Positions 46,155 to 54,300 of a stretch of 64,000 nt of DNA are shown here, piece by piece; the stretch's first letter is position 1, and each line of letters opens with the position of its first letter. The position numbers were made by a program, and so were the translations under genes. This DNA comes from Algibacillus agarilyticus (GTDB lineage: Bacteria; Pseudomonadota; Gammaproteobacteria; Enterobacterales; Alteromonadaceae). The notes beneath the pieces were generated by a model. That model ran no database searches, was not told the DNA's origin, and saw only the letters and a list, made by a program, of their open reading frames with translations. Location of the stretch: positions 124,001 through 188,000 of the forward strand of contig NZ_QMED01000006.1 in assembly GCF_003286125.1 (NCBI RefSeq), read 5' to 3'.

Positions 46155-47120
46155 TTAGGTATACCAAATACGCGGTTTTAATGCCGGTTTATTTATACAA
46201 GCCGGTCGAGCGGTTTGCCATAATGCATTAAAATATTGCTTACATTCTTCACTGTGATGCCCCAAATAGCGGATCACCAACACACCGCCAATATCCGTTA
46301 CACTGACTTTGCGCTGTGCTTCAAGGTCTATTATTTTTTCGCGCAACTCTGTGACCAATAGTTTACGCTGGCTTGCTTCGGCTAACGCTTGGGGCGCAGC
46401 CACAATAAACGTAGCAAAAACGCTATGATTAGCCAACCCTGCCGCTTTGTGCAGCAATTGATTCTCGGGCGTTATCGCAATGCGATCATGAAACACCAAT
46501 TTGTCATCGACATATAAACGGTTAAGTTGGGTAAATCGACCTAACTCAAACGGCTTATTCGTTAATGGCGAACCTAAACAGCTAATATCCCAACCTAAGT
46601 AAACACTGCTACGGGTCATGTGAATATCAACTTGATTTATGGCATGTGCGCCTTCGTAAATAAGCGTTTCGAGTGGTAGGTTTTCAAGTATGGCGTTTTC
46701 TTTTAAATAATAATGCCCGACTTGTAATTGCTGTGGGTCACCAATTGAAAAATCGTCTCGTGCACGATAAAAACGATTAGCGCCGGGGGTCGTGAGTAAC
46801 GTATGTGCTGATTGTTCTATGTTTAAAGCAAGGTGTAATTCATCACCTGAGACGATGCCCGCAGGCGGATGTAAAAGATAAACATGAGCACAATCACGCC
46901 CTTCAGGATAAAACGCTTTTTGCACACTAAGCGGCCCTTTTCGGGTAGTGCGGTGTAATTGTGTACCTTGAGCTGAATGGCAAAAAGTTAATTCAAGGCT
47001 CGCCAGCCACTGGTTTTTTAGGGTTGGCGAGAGCGGTACGAGAGGCGATGCTAAGTTATGTTGGTTCATTAAAGTATCGTCTGTCGCCATGGTTTTTTCA
47101 GGTATTAATAATGCTGACAC
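46155..47120 (-). CDS. ureD: Urease accessory protein UreD (UreH)
   Basis: A 321-residue scaffold protein that binds apo-urease and recruits UreF/UreG. Conserved blocks: RKGPLSVQKAFYPEGRDCAHVYLLHPPAGIVSGD, TTPGANRFYRA, LENLPLETLIYEGA and a final RIWYT. The start is GTG at 47120, one base after the urtE stop (TAAC-GTG), so expression probably relies on coupling; an ATG ten codons later has no ribosome site. This junction joins the transporter and enzyme halves of the operon. Confidence 0.95.
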   Translation of the reverse strand: MSALLIPEKTMATDDTLMNQHNLASPLVPLSPTLKNQWLASLELTFCHSAQGTQLHRTTRKGPLSVQKAFYPEGRDCAHVYLLHPPAGIVSGDELHLALNIEQSAHTLLTTPGANRFYRARDDFSIGDPQQLQVGHYYLKENAILENLPLETLIYEGAHAINQVDIHMTRSSVYLGWDISCLGSPLTNKPFELGRFTQLNRLYVDDKLVFHDRIAITPENQLLHKAAGLANHSVFATFIVAAPQALAEASQRKLLVTELREKIIDLEAQRKVSVTDIGGVLVIRYLGHHSEECKQYFNALWQTARPACINKPALKPRIWYT

Positions 47121-47121
47121 G

Positions 47122-47817
47122 TTATACCGCTAGATACTTAGCGACTAATTCGTCAGTCAATTCTGCCATCGGACCAGATGAAATAACCTCACCTTTTTGC
47201 ATTAAGTGAAAGGTTTCGCCAACGGCTCTAGCAAACGGCAATTTTTGTTCAACTAACACTATCGTCATCCCTTGTTCTTTATTCAGTTTTAACAATACAT
47301 CGCGAATAAGCTGAACAATATTAGGCTGAATTCCTTCATTGGGTTCATCTAAAATTAAAATATCAGGGTTTAACACTAACGCTCGCGCTATCGCTAACTG
47401 CTGCTGTTGTCCACCCGATAAATCACCACCGCGACGATGTAACATTTCTTTAAGTACCGGAAACAATTCATAAACGTGTTCAGGAATTGTTTTACTGGTT
47501 TGTCGTTTGCAGTTTAAGCTAATTTTCAGGTTTTCTTCAACTGTCAATTGCGGAAAAATATCTCGACCTTGTGGTACATACCCCACACCAATTTGCGGGC
47601 GGGTTTCAACTGAGCTTTTAACCACGTTTTGATCATTAATAATTAACTCACCATCACTAATGGGTAATAAGCCCATAATGCATTTAAGCAAGGTGGTTTT
47701 ACCCACCCCATTGCGGCCCATAATACAGGTGCGAGAGCCTTTTTTAATTTCCATATTCAAATCCCAAAGGATTTGAGTTCCGCCATATTTTTGATTTACA
47801 TTGCTTAATTTTATCAT
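47122..47817 (-). CDS. urtE: Urea ABC transporter ATP-binding protein UrtE
   Basis: A 231-residue LivF-type ATPase: Walker A GRNGVGKTT, signature LSGGQQQQLAIARAL, Walker B ILILDEP with NEGIQPNIV downstream, a sequence typical of UrtE. AAGG lies just before the ATG, one base after the urtD stop. It pairs with UrtD on the cytoplasmic face of UrtB/UrtC. Confidence 0.95.
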   Translation of the reverse strand: MIKLSNVNQKYGGTQILWDLNMEIKKGSRTCIMGRNGVGKTTLLKCIMGLLPISDGELIINDQNVVKSSVETRPQIGVGYVPQGRDIFPQLTVEENLKISLNCKRQTSKTIPEHVYELFPVLKEMLHRRGGDLSGGQQQQLAIARALVLNPDILILDEPNEGIQPNIVQLIRDVLLKLNKEQGMTIVLVEQKLPFARAVGETFHLMQKGEVISSGPMAELTDELVAKYLAV

Positions 47818-47818
47818 C

Positions 47819-48625
47819 TTAGCCTTGCTCCTCGCCTAAATACACTTGAATAACATCTGGGTTAGATTGGATCTCAGACATTGTTCCTTCGGCTAATACC
47901 GAGCCTTGATGTAATACCGTTACTTTACGGGCAATTGAACGCACAAACGCCATATCATGTTCAACCACCACCACCGAATGCTTACCTGCGAGTGAGGTTA
48001 ATAGTTCAGCGGTGCGTTCTGTTTCTTGTGCTGTCATGCCCGCAACAGGTTCATCAACTAACAATAAACGGGGTTCTGCCGCTAATAACATGCCGATTTC
48101 GAGCCACTGCTTTTGCCCATGTGACAATGCGCCAGCTAATTGTGTTTCATTGGCGGTTAAACCGATTGTTTTAAGTATTTCGGCGATGCGATCTTTTTGC
48201 TCACTATTTAATTTATGAAACAACGAAACCCAAATGCCCTTATCACCCGCTAAACTCAATTCAAGGTTTTGAAACACAGTGAGTTGTTCAAATACCGTGG
48301 GTTTTTGAAATTTACGGCCAATACCCGCATTTGCTATTTCAGATTCATTTAATTGTAGTAAGTCGACTTGTTGACCAAAGCTAACTCGGCCCGTATCAGG
48401 TCGAGTTTTACCCGTAATGACATCCATTAACGTGGTTTTACCGGCGCCATTGGCACCAATCAAACAGCGTAATTCACCGTCATTAATATAAAGGTTTAAA
48501 TCGTTTAAGGCTTTAAAACCATCAAAACTAACACTCACGTTTTCAGCGTATAAAATCACACCATGACGCGTATCCGGTGAAATGTGATCTTGCGCTAATA
48601 AAGGCGAACCTGCTTTGTTGTTCAT
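47819..48625 (-). CDS. urtD: Urea ABC transporter ATP-binding protein UrtD
   Basis: A 268-residue LivG-type ATPase with Walker A GANGAGKTTL, signature region ALSHGQKQWLEIGMLLA (the SHGQKQWLEIGM form is characteristic of UrtD) and Walker B LLLVDEPVAGMT. GGAGAG precedes the ATG. Start and urtC stop overlap in TAATG. Confidence 0.95.
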   Translation of the reverse strand: MNNKAGSPLLAQDHISPDTRHGVILYAENVSVSFDGFKALNDLNLYINDGELRCLIGANGAGKTTLMDVITGKTRPDTGRVSFGQQVDLLQLNESEIANAGIGRKFQKPTVFEQLTVFQNLELSLAGDKGIWVSLFHKLNSEQKDRIAEILKTIGLTANETQLAGALSHGQKQWLEIGMLLAAEPRLLLVDEPVAGMTAQETERTAELLTSLAGKHSVVVVEHDMAFVRSIARKVTVLHQGSVLAEGTMSEIQSNPDVIQVYLGEEQG

Positions 48626-49788
48626 TATTTACTCTCCACAGGTGTTGATGTTTTTACATTATTTGTTTTGCCAAATTTTTCGTCAAATTTGCTTTTAAGT
48701 TGCGGCAACATACCCGCAATACCTTTAGGCAGTAATAAGGTAACTAAAACAAATAACCCACCTAAACCATACAACCACGCTTCTGGCATAATCGCGGTGA
48801 AACGTGTTTTAGCATAACTCACCACAATTGCGCCAATGATGGCACCATATAATGAACCACGTCCGCCCATTGCCACCCAAATAACCATTTCAATTGAGTT
48901 TAATGGCGAAAACTCACCCGGATTAATAATGCCCACTTGCGGTACATATAATGCACCGGCCACACCGGCAATCATCGCAGAGACAACAAATATCCAAACT
49001 TTATAGTTTTCAGGCTTGTACCCCACAAAACGGACACGGTTCTCAGCATCTCTAATCGCGGTAACAACACGGCCCATTTTTGAATTAACAATAAAATGAC
49101 AAACAAAAAAAGCAAAGGCTAAAGCAATCGCAGTGACAATAAACAAGCCTAACTTCGTACTTTCGGATTGCAGCGAGAAGCCAACAATCTCTTTAAAGTC
49201 AGTTAAACCATTATTACCGCCGAAGCCCATTTCGTTTCTAAAAAAAGCTAACATTAACGCGTAAGTCACGGCTTGTGTCATAATCGATAAATACACGCCA
49301 CTCACCCGTGAGCGGAACGCTAACATACCAAACACAAAAGCTAAAATAGCGGGTGCAACAAACACCATGACTACCATCCAAGCCACACTATCAGAACCCG
49401 CCCAATACCAAGGTAATGCATCCCAGTTTAAGAACACCATAAAATCAGGGAGTTCAGGGTTACCATACACACCCCGATCGCCAATTTGACGCATTAAATA
49501 CATGCCCATGGCATAACCGCCTAACGCAAAGAATGCACCATGTCCCAAGCTTAAAATACCGCAATAACCCCAAACTAAATCAACGGCTAACGCTAGCATG
49601 GCATAACATAAATACTTACCAAACAAGGTAACGGTATAACTACTCACATGGAATATACTGCCTTCGGCAAACACTAAATTACAAAAAGTAACGTAAAAGG
49701 TGGCAATAAATAAACTGGCCACCACCCAGTGCAATGTATTGAACTTGTTTTTTAGATCTAACAAGATTGATCCGCTTTTATTTGACAT
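48625..49788 (-). CDS. urtC: Urea ABC transporter permease UrtC
   Basis: A 387-residue LivM-type permease with about ten helices; DLVWGYCGILSLGHGAFFALGGYAMGMYLM and the EMVIWVAMGGRGSLYGAIIGAI loop are conserved UrtC blocks. It begins two bases after the urtB stop and overlaps urtD by one base. Confidence 0.95.
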   Translation of the reverse strand: MSNKSGSILLDLKNKFNTLHWVVASLFIATFYVTFCNLVFAEGSIFHVSSYTVTLFGKYLCYAMLALAVDLVWGYCGILSLGHGAFFALGGYAMGMYLMRQIGDRGVYGNPELPDFMVFLNWDALPWYWAGSDSVAWMVVMVFVAPAILAFVFGMLAFRSRVSGVYLSIMTQAVTYALMLAFFRNEMGFGGNNGLTDFKEIVGFSLQSESTKLGLFIVTAIALAFAFFVCHFIVNSKMGRVVTAIRDAENRVRFVGYKPENYKVWIFVVSAMIAGVAGALYVPQVGIINPGEFSPLNSIEMVIWVAMGGRGSLYGAIIGAIVVSYAKTRFTAIMPEAWLYGLGGLFVLVTLLLPKGIAGMLPQLKSKFDEKFGKTNNVKTSTPVESK

Positions 49789-49790
49789 GA

Positions 49791-51449
49791 TTAATCCGCC
49801 GCTCTACCTTTTTGTGGGAACAATCCTTTAGGACGTTTCTGAATAAATAACACCAAACCAACTAACACAATAATACTGGCTAATACCGACCCCGTGACAG
49901 GCTCTAAGAACTTATTCACCGTGCCTAATGTCATTGCGGCCACTAACGTACCCCATAAATTACCCACACCGCCAAACACAACCACTAAGAACGAATCAAT
50001 AATGTAAGCTTGCCCCAGGTTAGGTCCAACATTAGTTAATTGACTTAAAACAACACCGGCAATACCCGCAATACCCGAACCTAAACCAAAAGTTGCGGCA
50101 TCAACCCAATCACTTTTAATACTTAAGGAACGTGCCATATCGCGATTTTGCGCAACCGCACGCACATGTAAACCTAAAGATGATTTTTTCAAGATAAGCA
50201 GTAAAGCCACAAACACCATTAACGCAAACACAATGATGTATAAGCGATTGTAGGTTAAAGAGAAAATCGGATTAATCTGCCATGATCCACTCATCCATTC
50301 TGGCGCAGCCACTTGACGATTTAACGGCGAAAACACACTACGCACTAATTGCTGTAAAATTAAACTAATACCAAAGGTGGCAAGTAAGGTTTCGAGCGGT
50401 CGACCTTTCAAATGACGAATAACCCCACGCTCAATTAAAATGCCCACAAACCCCGACACTAAAAAAGCCGCCGGAATAGCCATAAATAATGAATACTCAA
50501 TCCACTGTGGAAAAACCTGTTGAATAACATAAGTGGTATAGGCACCCAGCATGATCATTTCGCCATGCGCCATATTAATAACGCCCATCACACCAAACGT
50601 GATAGCTAAACCAATCGCGGCCAATAATAAAACAGAGCCTAAACTCAAACCAAAAAATAAGTTTTCGATAATAGAAAAAATGCTGCGCTTTTGTTCAATT
50701 TTACTGATTGCCGTTTCGAGCGCTTTACGTAGTTCAATATTTTTGATGTCAGTTGCGGCGAGTGTTTTTTCTAATGCATTTTTAACACTGGGTTCTAAGC
50801 TATTTTGCAGCGCTTTGGCCGCCTCTAGTTGCAGCGCAGCGTCAGCACTTGAAAGTTGTTGAACATAAATAACGGAATTCATCAACGACAATACATCTTC
50901 GTCTTGCTCTTTTAAGCTGAGCTTTTTAACTAAAGTAACCGTTTCATCACTGGGTTTACTTAACAACTCTTGCATTGCTGCTAAACGCACTCCTTTATCA
51001 GGGCTCGTTAAATCTAGCTGCGCCAGCAGGCCTCGAATGCTCTTACGGATCGCATTGTTCGTTTTAACTTTTTTGAGTGCTGAACGCTTAACATTTGGTA
51101 ATGCGGCTTTTGAAATACCGTGCCAAATTTTATAGCTGCCGTCGGTATCTTTTTCACGCGTGACGATTTGTTTGGTGGCTTTAACGTAATATAAATCACC
51201 ATTCATTAATTGGGTTAGTACGTAACGTACCTTAGGATGCTCAATTTCAGCAAATTGTTTAACTTGAGCTGGCATTTTACGTAGGCTTGATGCCGCTAGT
51301 TTTTTGCTGGCTTGTATGATGAGCGCATCGTTTACAACAGAAGGGGTTTCTGTTGTTTCATGCATATTAGCTTTTGGTGAAGTGCTTACATCAGCCTGAC
51401 TGGAAAACACACTTAAGCTAAGAAGGAGAATACAAAAAAATCGCATCAT
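49791..51449 (-). CDS. urtB: Urea ABC transporter permease UrtB, long form
   Basis: About 552 residues: signal peptide (MMRFFCILLLSLSVFSSQA), a periplasmic helical region of about 230 residues with HEAT-like units (RLAAMQELLSK, DAALQLEAAKAL), then a LivH-type permease with GVMGVINMAHGEMIMLGAYTTY and LLATFGISLILQQ. The long periplasmic extension is normal for proteobacterial UrtB. I start at ATG 51449, with AGGAA upstream; the frame runs on to 51533, but that leader would bury the signal peptide. A highly structured spacer separates it from urtA. Confidence 0.94.
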   Translation of the reverse strand: MMRFFCILLLSLSVFSSQADVSTSPKANMHETTETPSVVNDALIIQASKKLAASSLRKMPAQVKQFAEIEHPKVRYVLTQLMNGDLYYVKATKQIVTREKDTDGSYKIWHGISKAALPNVKRSALKKVKTNNAIRKSIRGLLAQLDLTSPDKGVRLAAMQELLSKPSDETVTLVKKLSLKEQDEDVLSLMNSVIYVQQLSSADAALQLEAAKALQNSLEPSVKNALEKTLAATDIKNIELRKALETAISKIEQKRSIFSIIENLFFGLSLGSVLLLAAIGLAITFGVMGVINMAHGEMIMLGAYTTYVIQQVFPQWIEYSLFMAIPAAFLVSGFVGILIERGVIRHLKGRPLETLLATFGISLILQQLVRSVFSPLNRQVAAPEWMSGSWQINPIFSLTYNRLYIIVFALMVFVALLLILKKSSLGLHVRAVAQNRDMARSLSIKSDWVDAATFGLGSGIAGIAGVVLSQLTNVGPNLGQAYIIDSFLVVVFGGVGNLWGTLVAAMTLGTVNKFLEPVTGSVLASIIVLVGLVLFIQKRPKGLFPQKGRAAD

Positions 51450-51573
51450 TGCGAGTTCCTTTAATTTGATGAAAGCCGCCAACGCTAAACTAGATAACGC
51501 TGGCAAACTTGATAGGACGGGTTGGTAGGACAACCCTAGTTACAATTTAAAGTGACAATTTAAATTTAAGTGT

Positions 51574-51642
51574 CCTTGTGATTAGCCCTAATAAATCAGC
51601 CAATTAGCATGACGATTTATAGGTTGAAGGCTAATCACAAGG
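51574..51642 (-). other. Long inverted repeat in the urtA-urtB spacer
   Basis: Perfect 14-bp arms CCTTGTGATTAGCC (51574-51587) and GGCTAATCACAAGG (51629-51642) enclose 41 bases. In the minus-strand transcript this forms a stable stem downstream of urtA. No U-tract follows, so RNA stabilisation or processing fits better than termination. Confidence 0.75.
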
Positions 51643-51646
51643 TTTA

Positions 51647-51677
51647 TTAACTACCTGCAGGGAGGTCAAGTAGTTAA
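51647..51677 (-). other. Second hairpin in the urtA-urtB spacer
   Basis: 8-bp arms TTAACTAC / GTAGTTAA with a 15-base loop containing a CCTGCAGG palindrome, starting 15 bases after the urtA stop and directly before the longer inverted repeat. Together they make the spacer almost wholly structured. Confidence 0.65.
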
Positions 51678-51691
51678 CAAAGACTGACTAT

Positions 51692-52975
51692 TTAGAAGTT
51701 TTGACCAGAACATTTAGCCGTTTTAACATCAAAGTTGCCGCATTTAACCGGTGCTGTCCAATCTGAAATTAAGTTCTTTGAGCTTGGTAAGAAATCAGAC
51801 CATGCATCACCAATAACGGTATCAGGCGTTTCCCAAACCACTTCAAATTGACCATCTTCTTGGATTTCACCAATTAATACAGGCTTAGATAAATGATGAT
51901 TTGCATTCATAACGGCGGTACCGCCGGTTAAGTTAGGCACAGCAACACCAATAATGCCTTGTTCAACAGCATCAACATCAGTCGTACCGACTTTTTCTAC
52001 CGCTTTAGCCCACATTTTGAAACCAATATAAGTCGCTTCCATTGGGTCATTAGTTACGCGCTTGTCATCACCGATGTATTTTTTCCAATTAGCGATGAAG
52101 GCTTCATTTTCGTCAGACTCAACACTTTGGAAGTAGTTCCAAGCCGCTAAGTGACCCACTAATGGCTTAGTATCAAAACCAGAAAGTTCTTCTTCACCCA
52201 CTGAGAATGCAACAACTGGGATGTCTTCAGCTGAAATACCTTGGTTACCTAATTCTTTATAGAAAGGGATGTTTGCATCACCATTAATCGTTGATACAAC
52301 CGCCGTTTTCTTGCCTGTTGAACCAAATTTCTTAATGTCAGATACGATATTCTGCCAATCTGAATGACCAAAAGGTGTGTAGTTGATCATGATGTCAGCA
52401 TCTTTAACCCCTTTCGCTTTTAAATATTCTTTTAATATTTTATTCGTCGTGCGTGGATAAACATAATCTGTACCGGCTAACACCCAACGTGTCGCTCCGA
52501 TATCATTCATCAAGTAATCAACGGCTGGGATCGCTTGTTGGTTTGGCGCAGCACCGGTGTAGAATACATTTTTAGACGATTCTTCACCTTCGTATTGAAC
52601 GGGGTAGAACATTAAACCGTTAAGCTCTTCAATAACCGGTAAAACAGATTTACGCGATACTGATGTCCAACAACCAAAGATAACATCAACCTTTTCTTTA
52701 GCTAAAAGCTCGCGTGTTTTCTCAGCAAATAGAGGCCAATTTGATGCAGGGTCAACAACAACCGCTTCAAGCTTTTTGCCTAATAAACCACCCGCTTTGT
52801 TTTGCTCTTCAATCATCATTAAAACCGTGTCTTTTAGTGTAGTTTCACTGATAGCCATGGTGCCTGATAATGAGTGTAAAACACCGACTTTAATCGTGTC
52901 GGCAGCAAAAGTAAGGTTTGAAATAAAACCACTCGCGACAATTGAACTTGCTATTAATAGCTTTTTAAGTTGCAT
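51692..52975 (-). CDS. urtA: Urea ABC transporter substrate-binding protein UrtA
   Basis: A 427-residue periplasmic protein with signal peptide (cleavage near TFA-ADTIK). IKVGVLHSLSGTMAISET, VIFGCWTSVSRKSVLPV, GLMFYPVQYEGEESS and VYPRTTNKIL are hallmark UrtA blocks that set it apart from branched-chain amino acid binders. AGGAAA precedes the ATG. It follows the porin gene by 88 bases, and a structured spacer separates it from urtB, as is common when the binding protein must be made in excess. Confidence 0.96.
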   Translation of the reverse strand: MQLKKLLIASSIVASGFISNLTFAADTIKVGVLHSLSGTMAISETTLKDTVLMMIEEQNKAGGLLGKKLEAVVVDPASNWPLFAEKTRELLAKEKVDVIFGCWTSVSRKSVLPVIEELNGLMFYPVQYEGEESSKNVFYTGAAPNQQAIPAVDYLMNDIGATRWVLAGTDYVYPRTTNKILKEYLKAKGVKDADIMINYTPFGHSDWQNIVSDIKKFGSTGKKTAVVSTINGDANIPFYKELGNQGISAEDIPVVAFSVGEEELSGFDTKPLVGHLAAWNYFQSVESDENEAFIANWKKYIGDDKRVTNDPMEATYIGFKMWAKAVEKVGTTDVDAVEQGIIGVAVPNLTGGTAVMNANHHLSKPVLIGEIQEDGQFEVVWETPDTVIGDAWSDFLPSSKNLISDWTAPVKCGNFDVKTAKCSGQNF

Positions 52976-53063
52976 AATATTTTCCTATATAATTAGATAG
53001 TTCCTGAATACGCTAATGACTCTATGAAGCCAATTAGGTATCCAGGTCGATAAGAGGTTTAGA

Positions 53064-54029
53064 TTAGAATGTTACTAATGCTTCAATGGCTAACTCGTCT
53101 ACATCCGCACCAGCACCGTTATCATTCATACGGTATTCAAACACCATCAATAAGTTATCATTAACTACATAGCTAGGAGATAAGGTAATTGCGCTTTGCT
53201 CTACGAAAGTTGCACCTGCCGCGTCTTCTACTTCATAGTCGTGATATCGAACTGTAAAGCCCCAATCATTACTAAAGCCGTAATTCGCCATTAATAGATA
53301 TCCGCTAGCGTCACTTCCCACGAACATACTATCTTCTGCTGTATTATATTCAGCAGCTAATGTCAGTGAATCAACAGAATAACTTGCCCAAGTGTTTAAT
53401 AATTCAACATCACCGTCTTTTGAATAAAAACCCTTGATAGTGATAGAATCAGAAGGCATGAATGCAACCATTGTTTCTACCGCAGGGTGCTCAGTGTCAG
53501 TTCCTTCACCACCAAGGTCGTTAACAATAGAAACTGCAGCAGAGAAGCCGTCACCACTATATAGTGCAGATACACCTTGTTGGTAACCACCGTAGAAAAT
53601 GCCGCCATAACCAGTGCCTGAATATTGGAATAAGCCCGTTGGTTCTTCTGTTTCCCAACCGCTATAACTTAAAAAGCGACCGGCTTTAATTGATACTGAA
53701 TCAGAAATAGCATAATTGATAAATGCTTGTTCAATATCTACTTCTTGATTATCTTCTAAATCGTCTGATTGATCTTGGTATTCAATATCAACAGCTGCTG
53801 TTAATTTATTGCCAAAGTCATAACCGACATTGATTTCAACTTGATCAATACCTGCATCATGAGTTGAACTGCCACCGTCTGTATCAGACGCGTAATAAGA
53901 CATGTCGATAAAGCCGCCAATGCTTAGCTTGTCACTTAATACAGAGTCACTTGCTTGTGCAACAGACATTGAGCCTAGAGTAAGTAAAACCATAGAGGCG
54001 ATTGGTGTTAGCTTTTTAGTTAGTTTCAT
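53064..54029 (-). CDS. Outer-membrane porin, candidate urea porin
   Basis: A 321-residue beta-barrel protein: signal peptide (cleavage near AQA-SDS), alternating aromatic/polar strands with acidic loops, and a terminal Phe (ALVTF) as recognised by the Bam machinery. Blocks such as KLSIGGFIDMSYY and QAFINYAISDSVSIKAGRFLSYSGWE look like the putative beta-barrel porin-2 group. It is the first gene of the urea cluster, 88 bases before urtA, so diffusion of urea or short amides is inferred from context only. GAAGGG precedes the ATG. Confidence 0.82.
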   Translation of the reverse strand: MKLTKKLTPIASMVLLTLGSMSVAQASDSVLSDKLSIGGFIDMSYYASDTDGGSSTHDAGIDQVEINVGYDFGNKLTAAVDIEYQDQSDDLEDNQEVDIEQAFINYAISDSVSIKAGRFLSYSGWETEEPTGLFQYSGTGYGGIFYGGYQQGVSALYSGDGFSAAVSIVNDLGGEGTDTEHPAVETMVAFMPSDSITIKGFYSKDGDVELLNTWASYSVDSLTLAAEYNTAEDSMFVGSDASGYLLMANYGFSNDWGFTVRYHDYEVEDAAGATFVEQSAITLSPSYVVNDNLLMVFEYRMNDNGAGADVDELAIEALVTF

Positions 54030-54066
54030 GTGATATACCCTTCATTTTTTTAAGATTCGAATGCTG

Positions 54067-54086
54067 AACAGTTCGTCGTGACTGTT
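54067..54086. promoter_or_regulatory. Inverted repeat in the porin promoter region
   Basis: AACAGT-N8-ACTGTT, 38 bases upstream of the porin ATG in the gap to the divergent sensor-kinase operon. The dyad spacing would suit a dimeric regulator such as the LuxR-type protein encoded at 57.7 kb, but it could equally be a 5' leader hairpin. Confidence 0.4.
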
Positions 54087-54300
54087 TTTTAGCTGCGGTC
54101 AGTATCTGTTATTTTGATAAAGGTTCATATTCGCGAATGTGCGCACAAGACATACGCGTTTATACGTATATTTAAAAAACTAAAAATGTGTTTAGAATAT
54201 TTTTTAGACGTAGGTATGATACAAGTTGCTGACTCTAGCTCAATTATTTTAGCCACTTATGATTTACCGATAAACAGTCAACAAGGCCTCTATTACTCAC

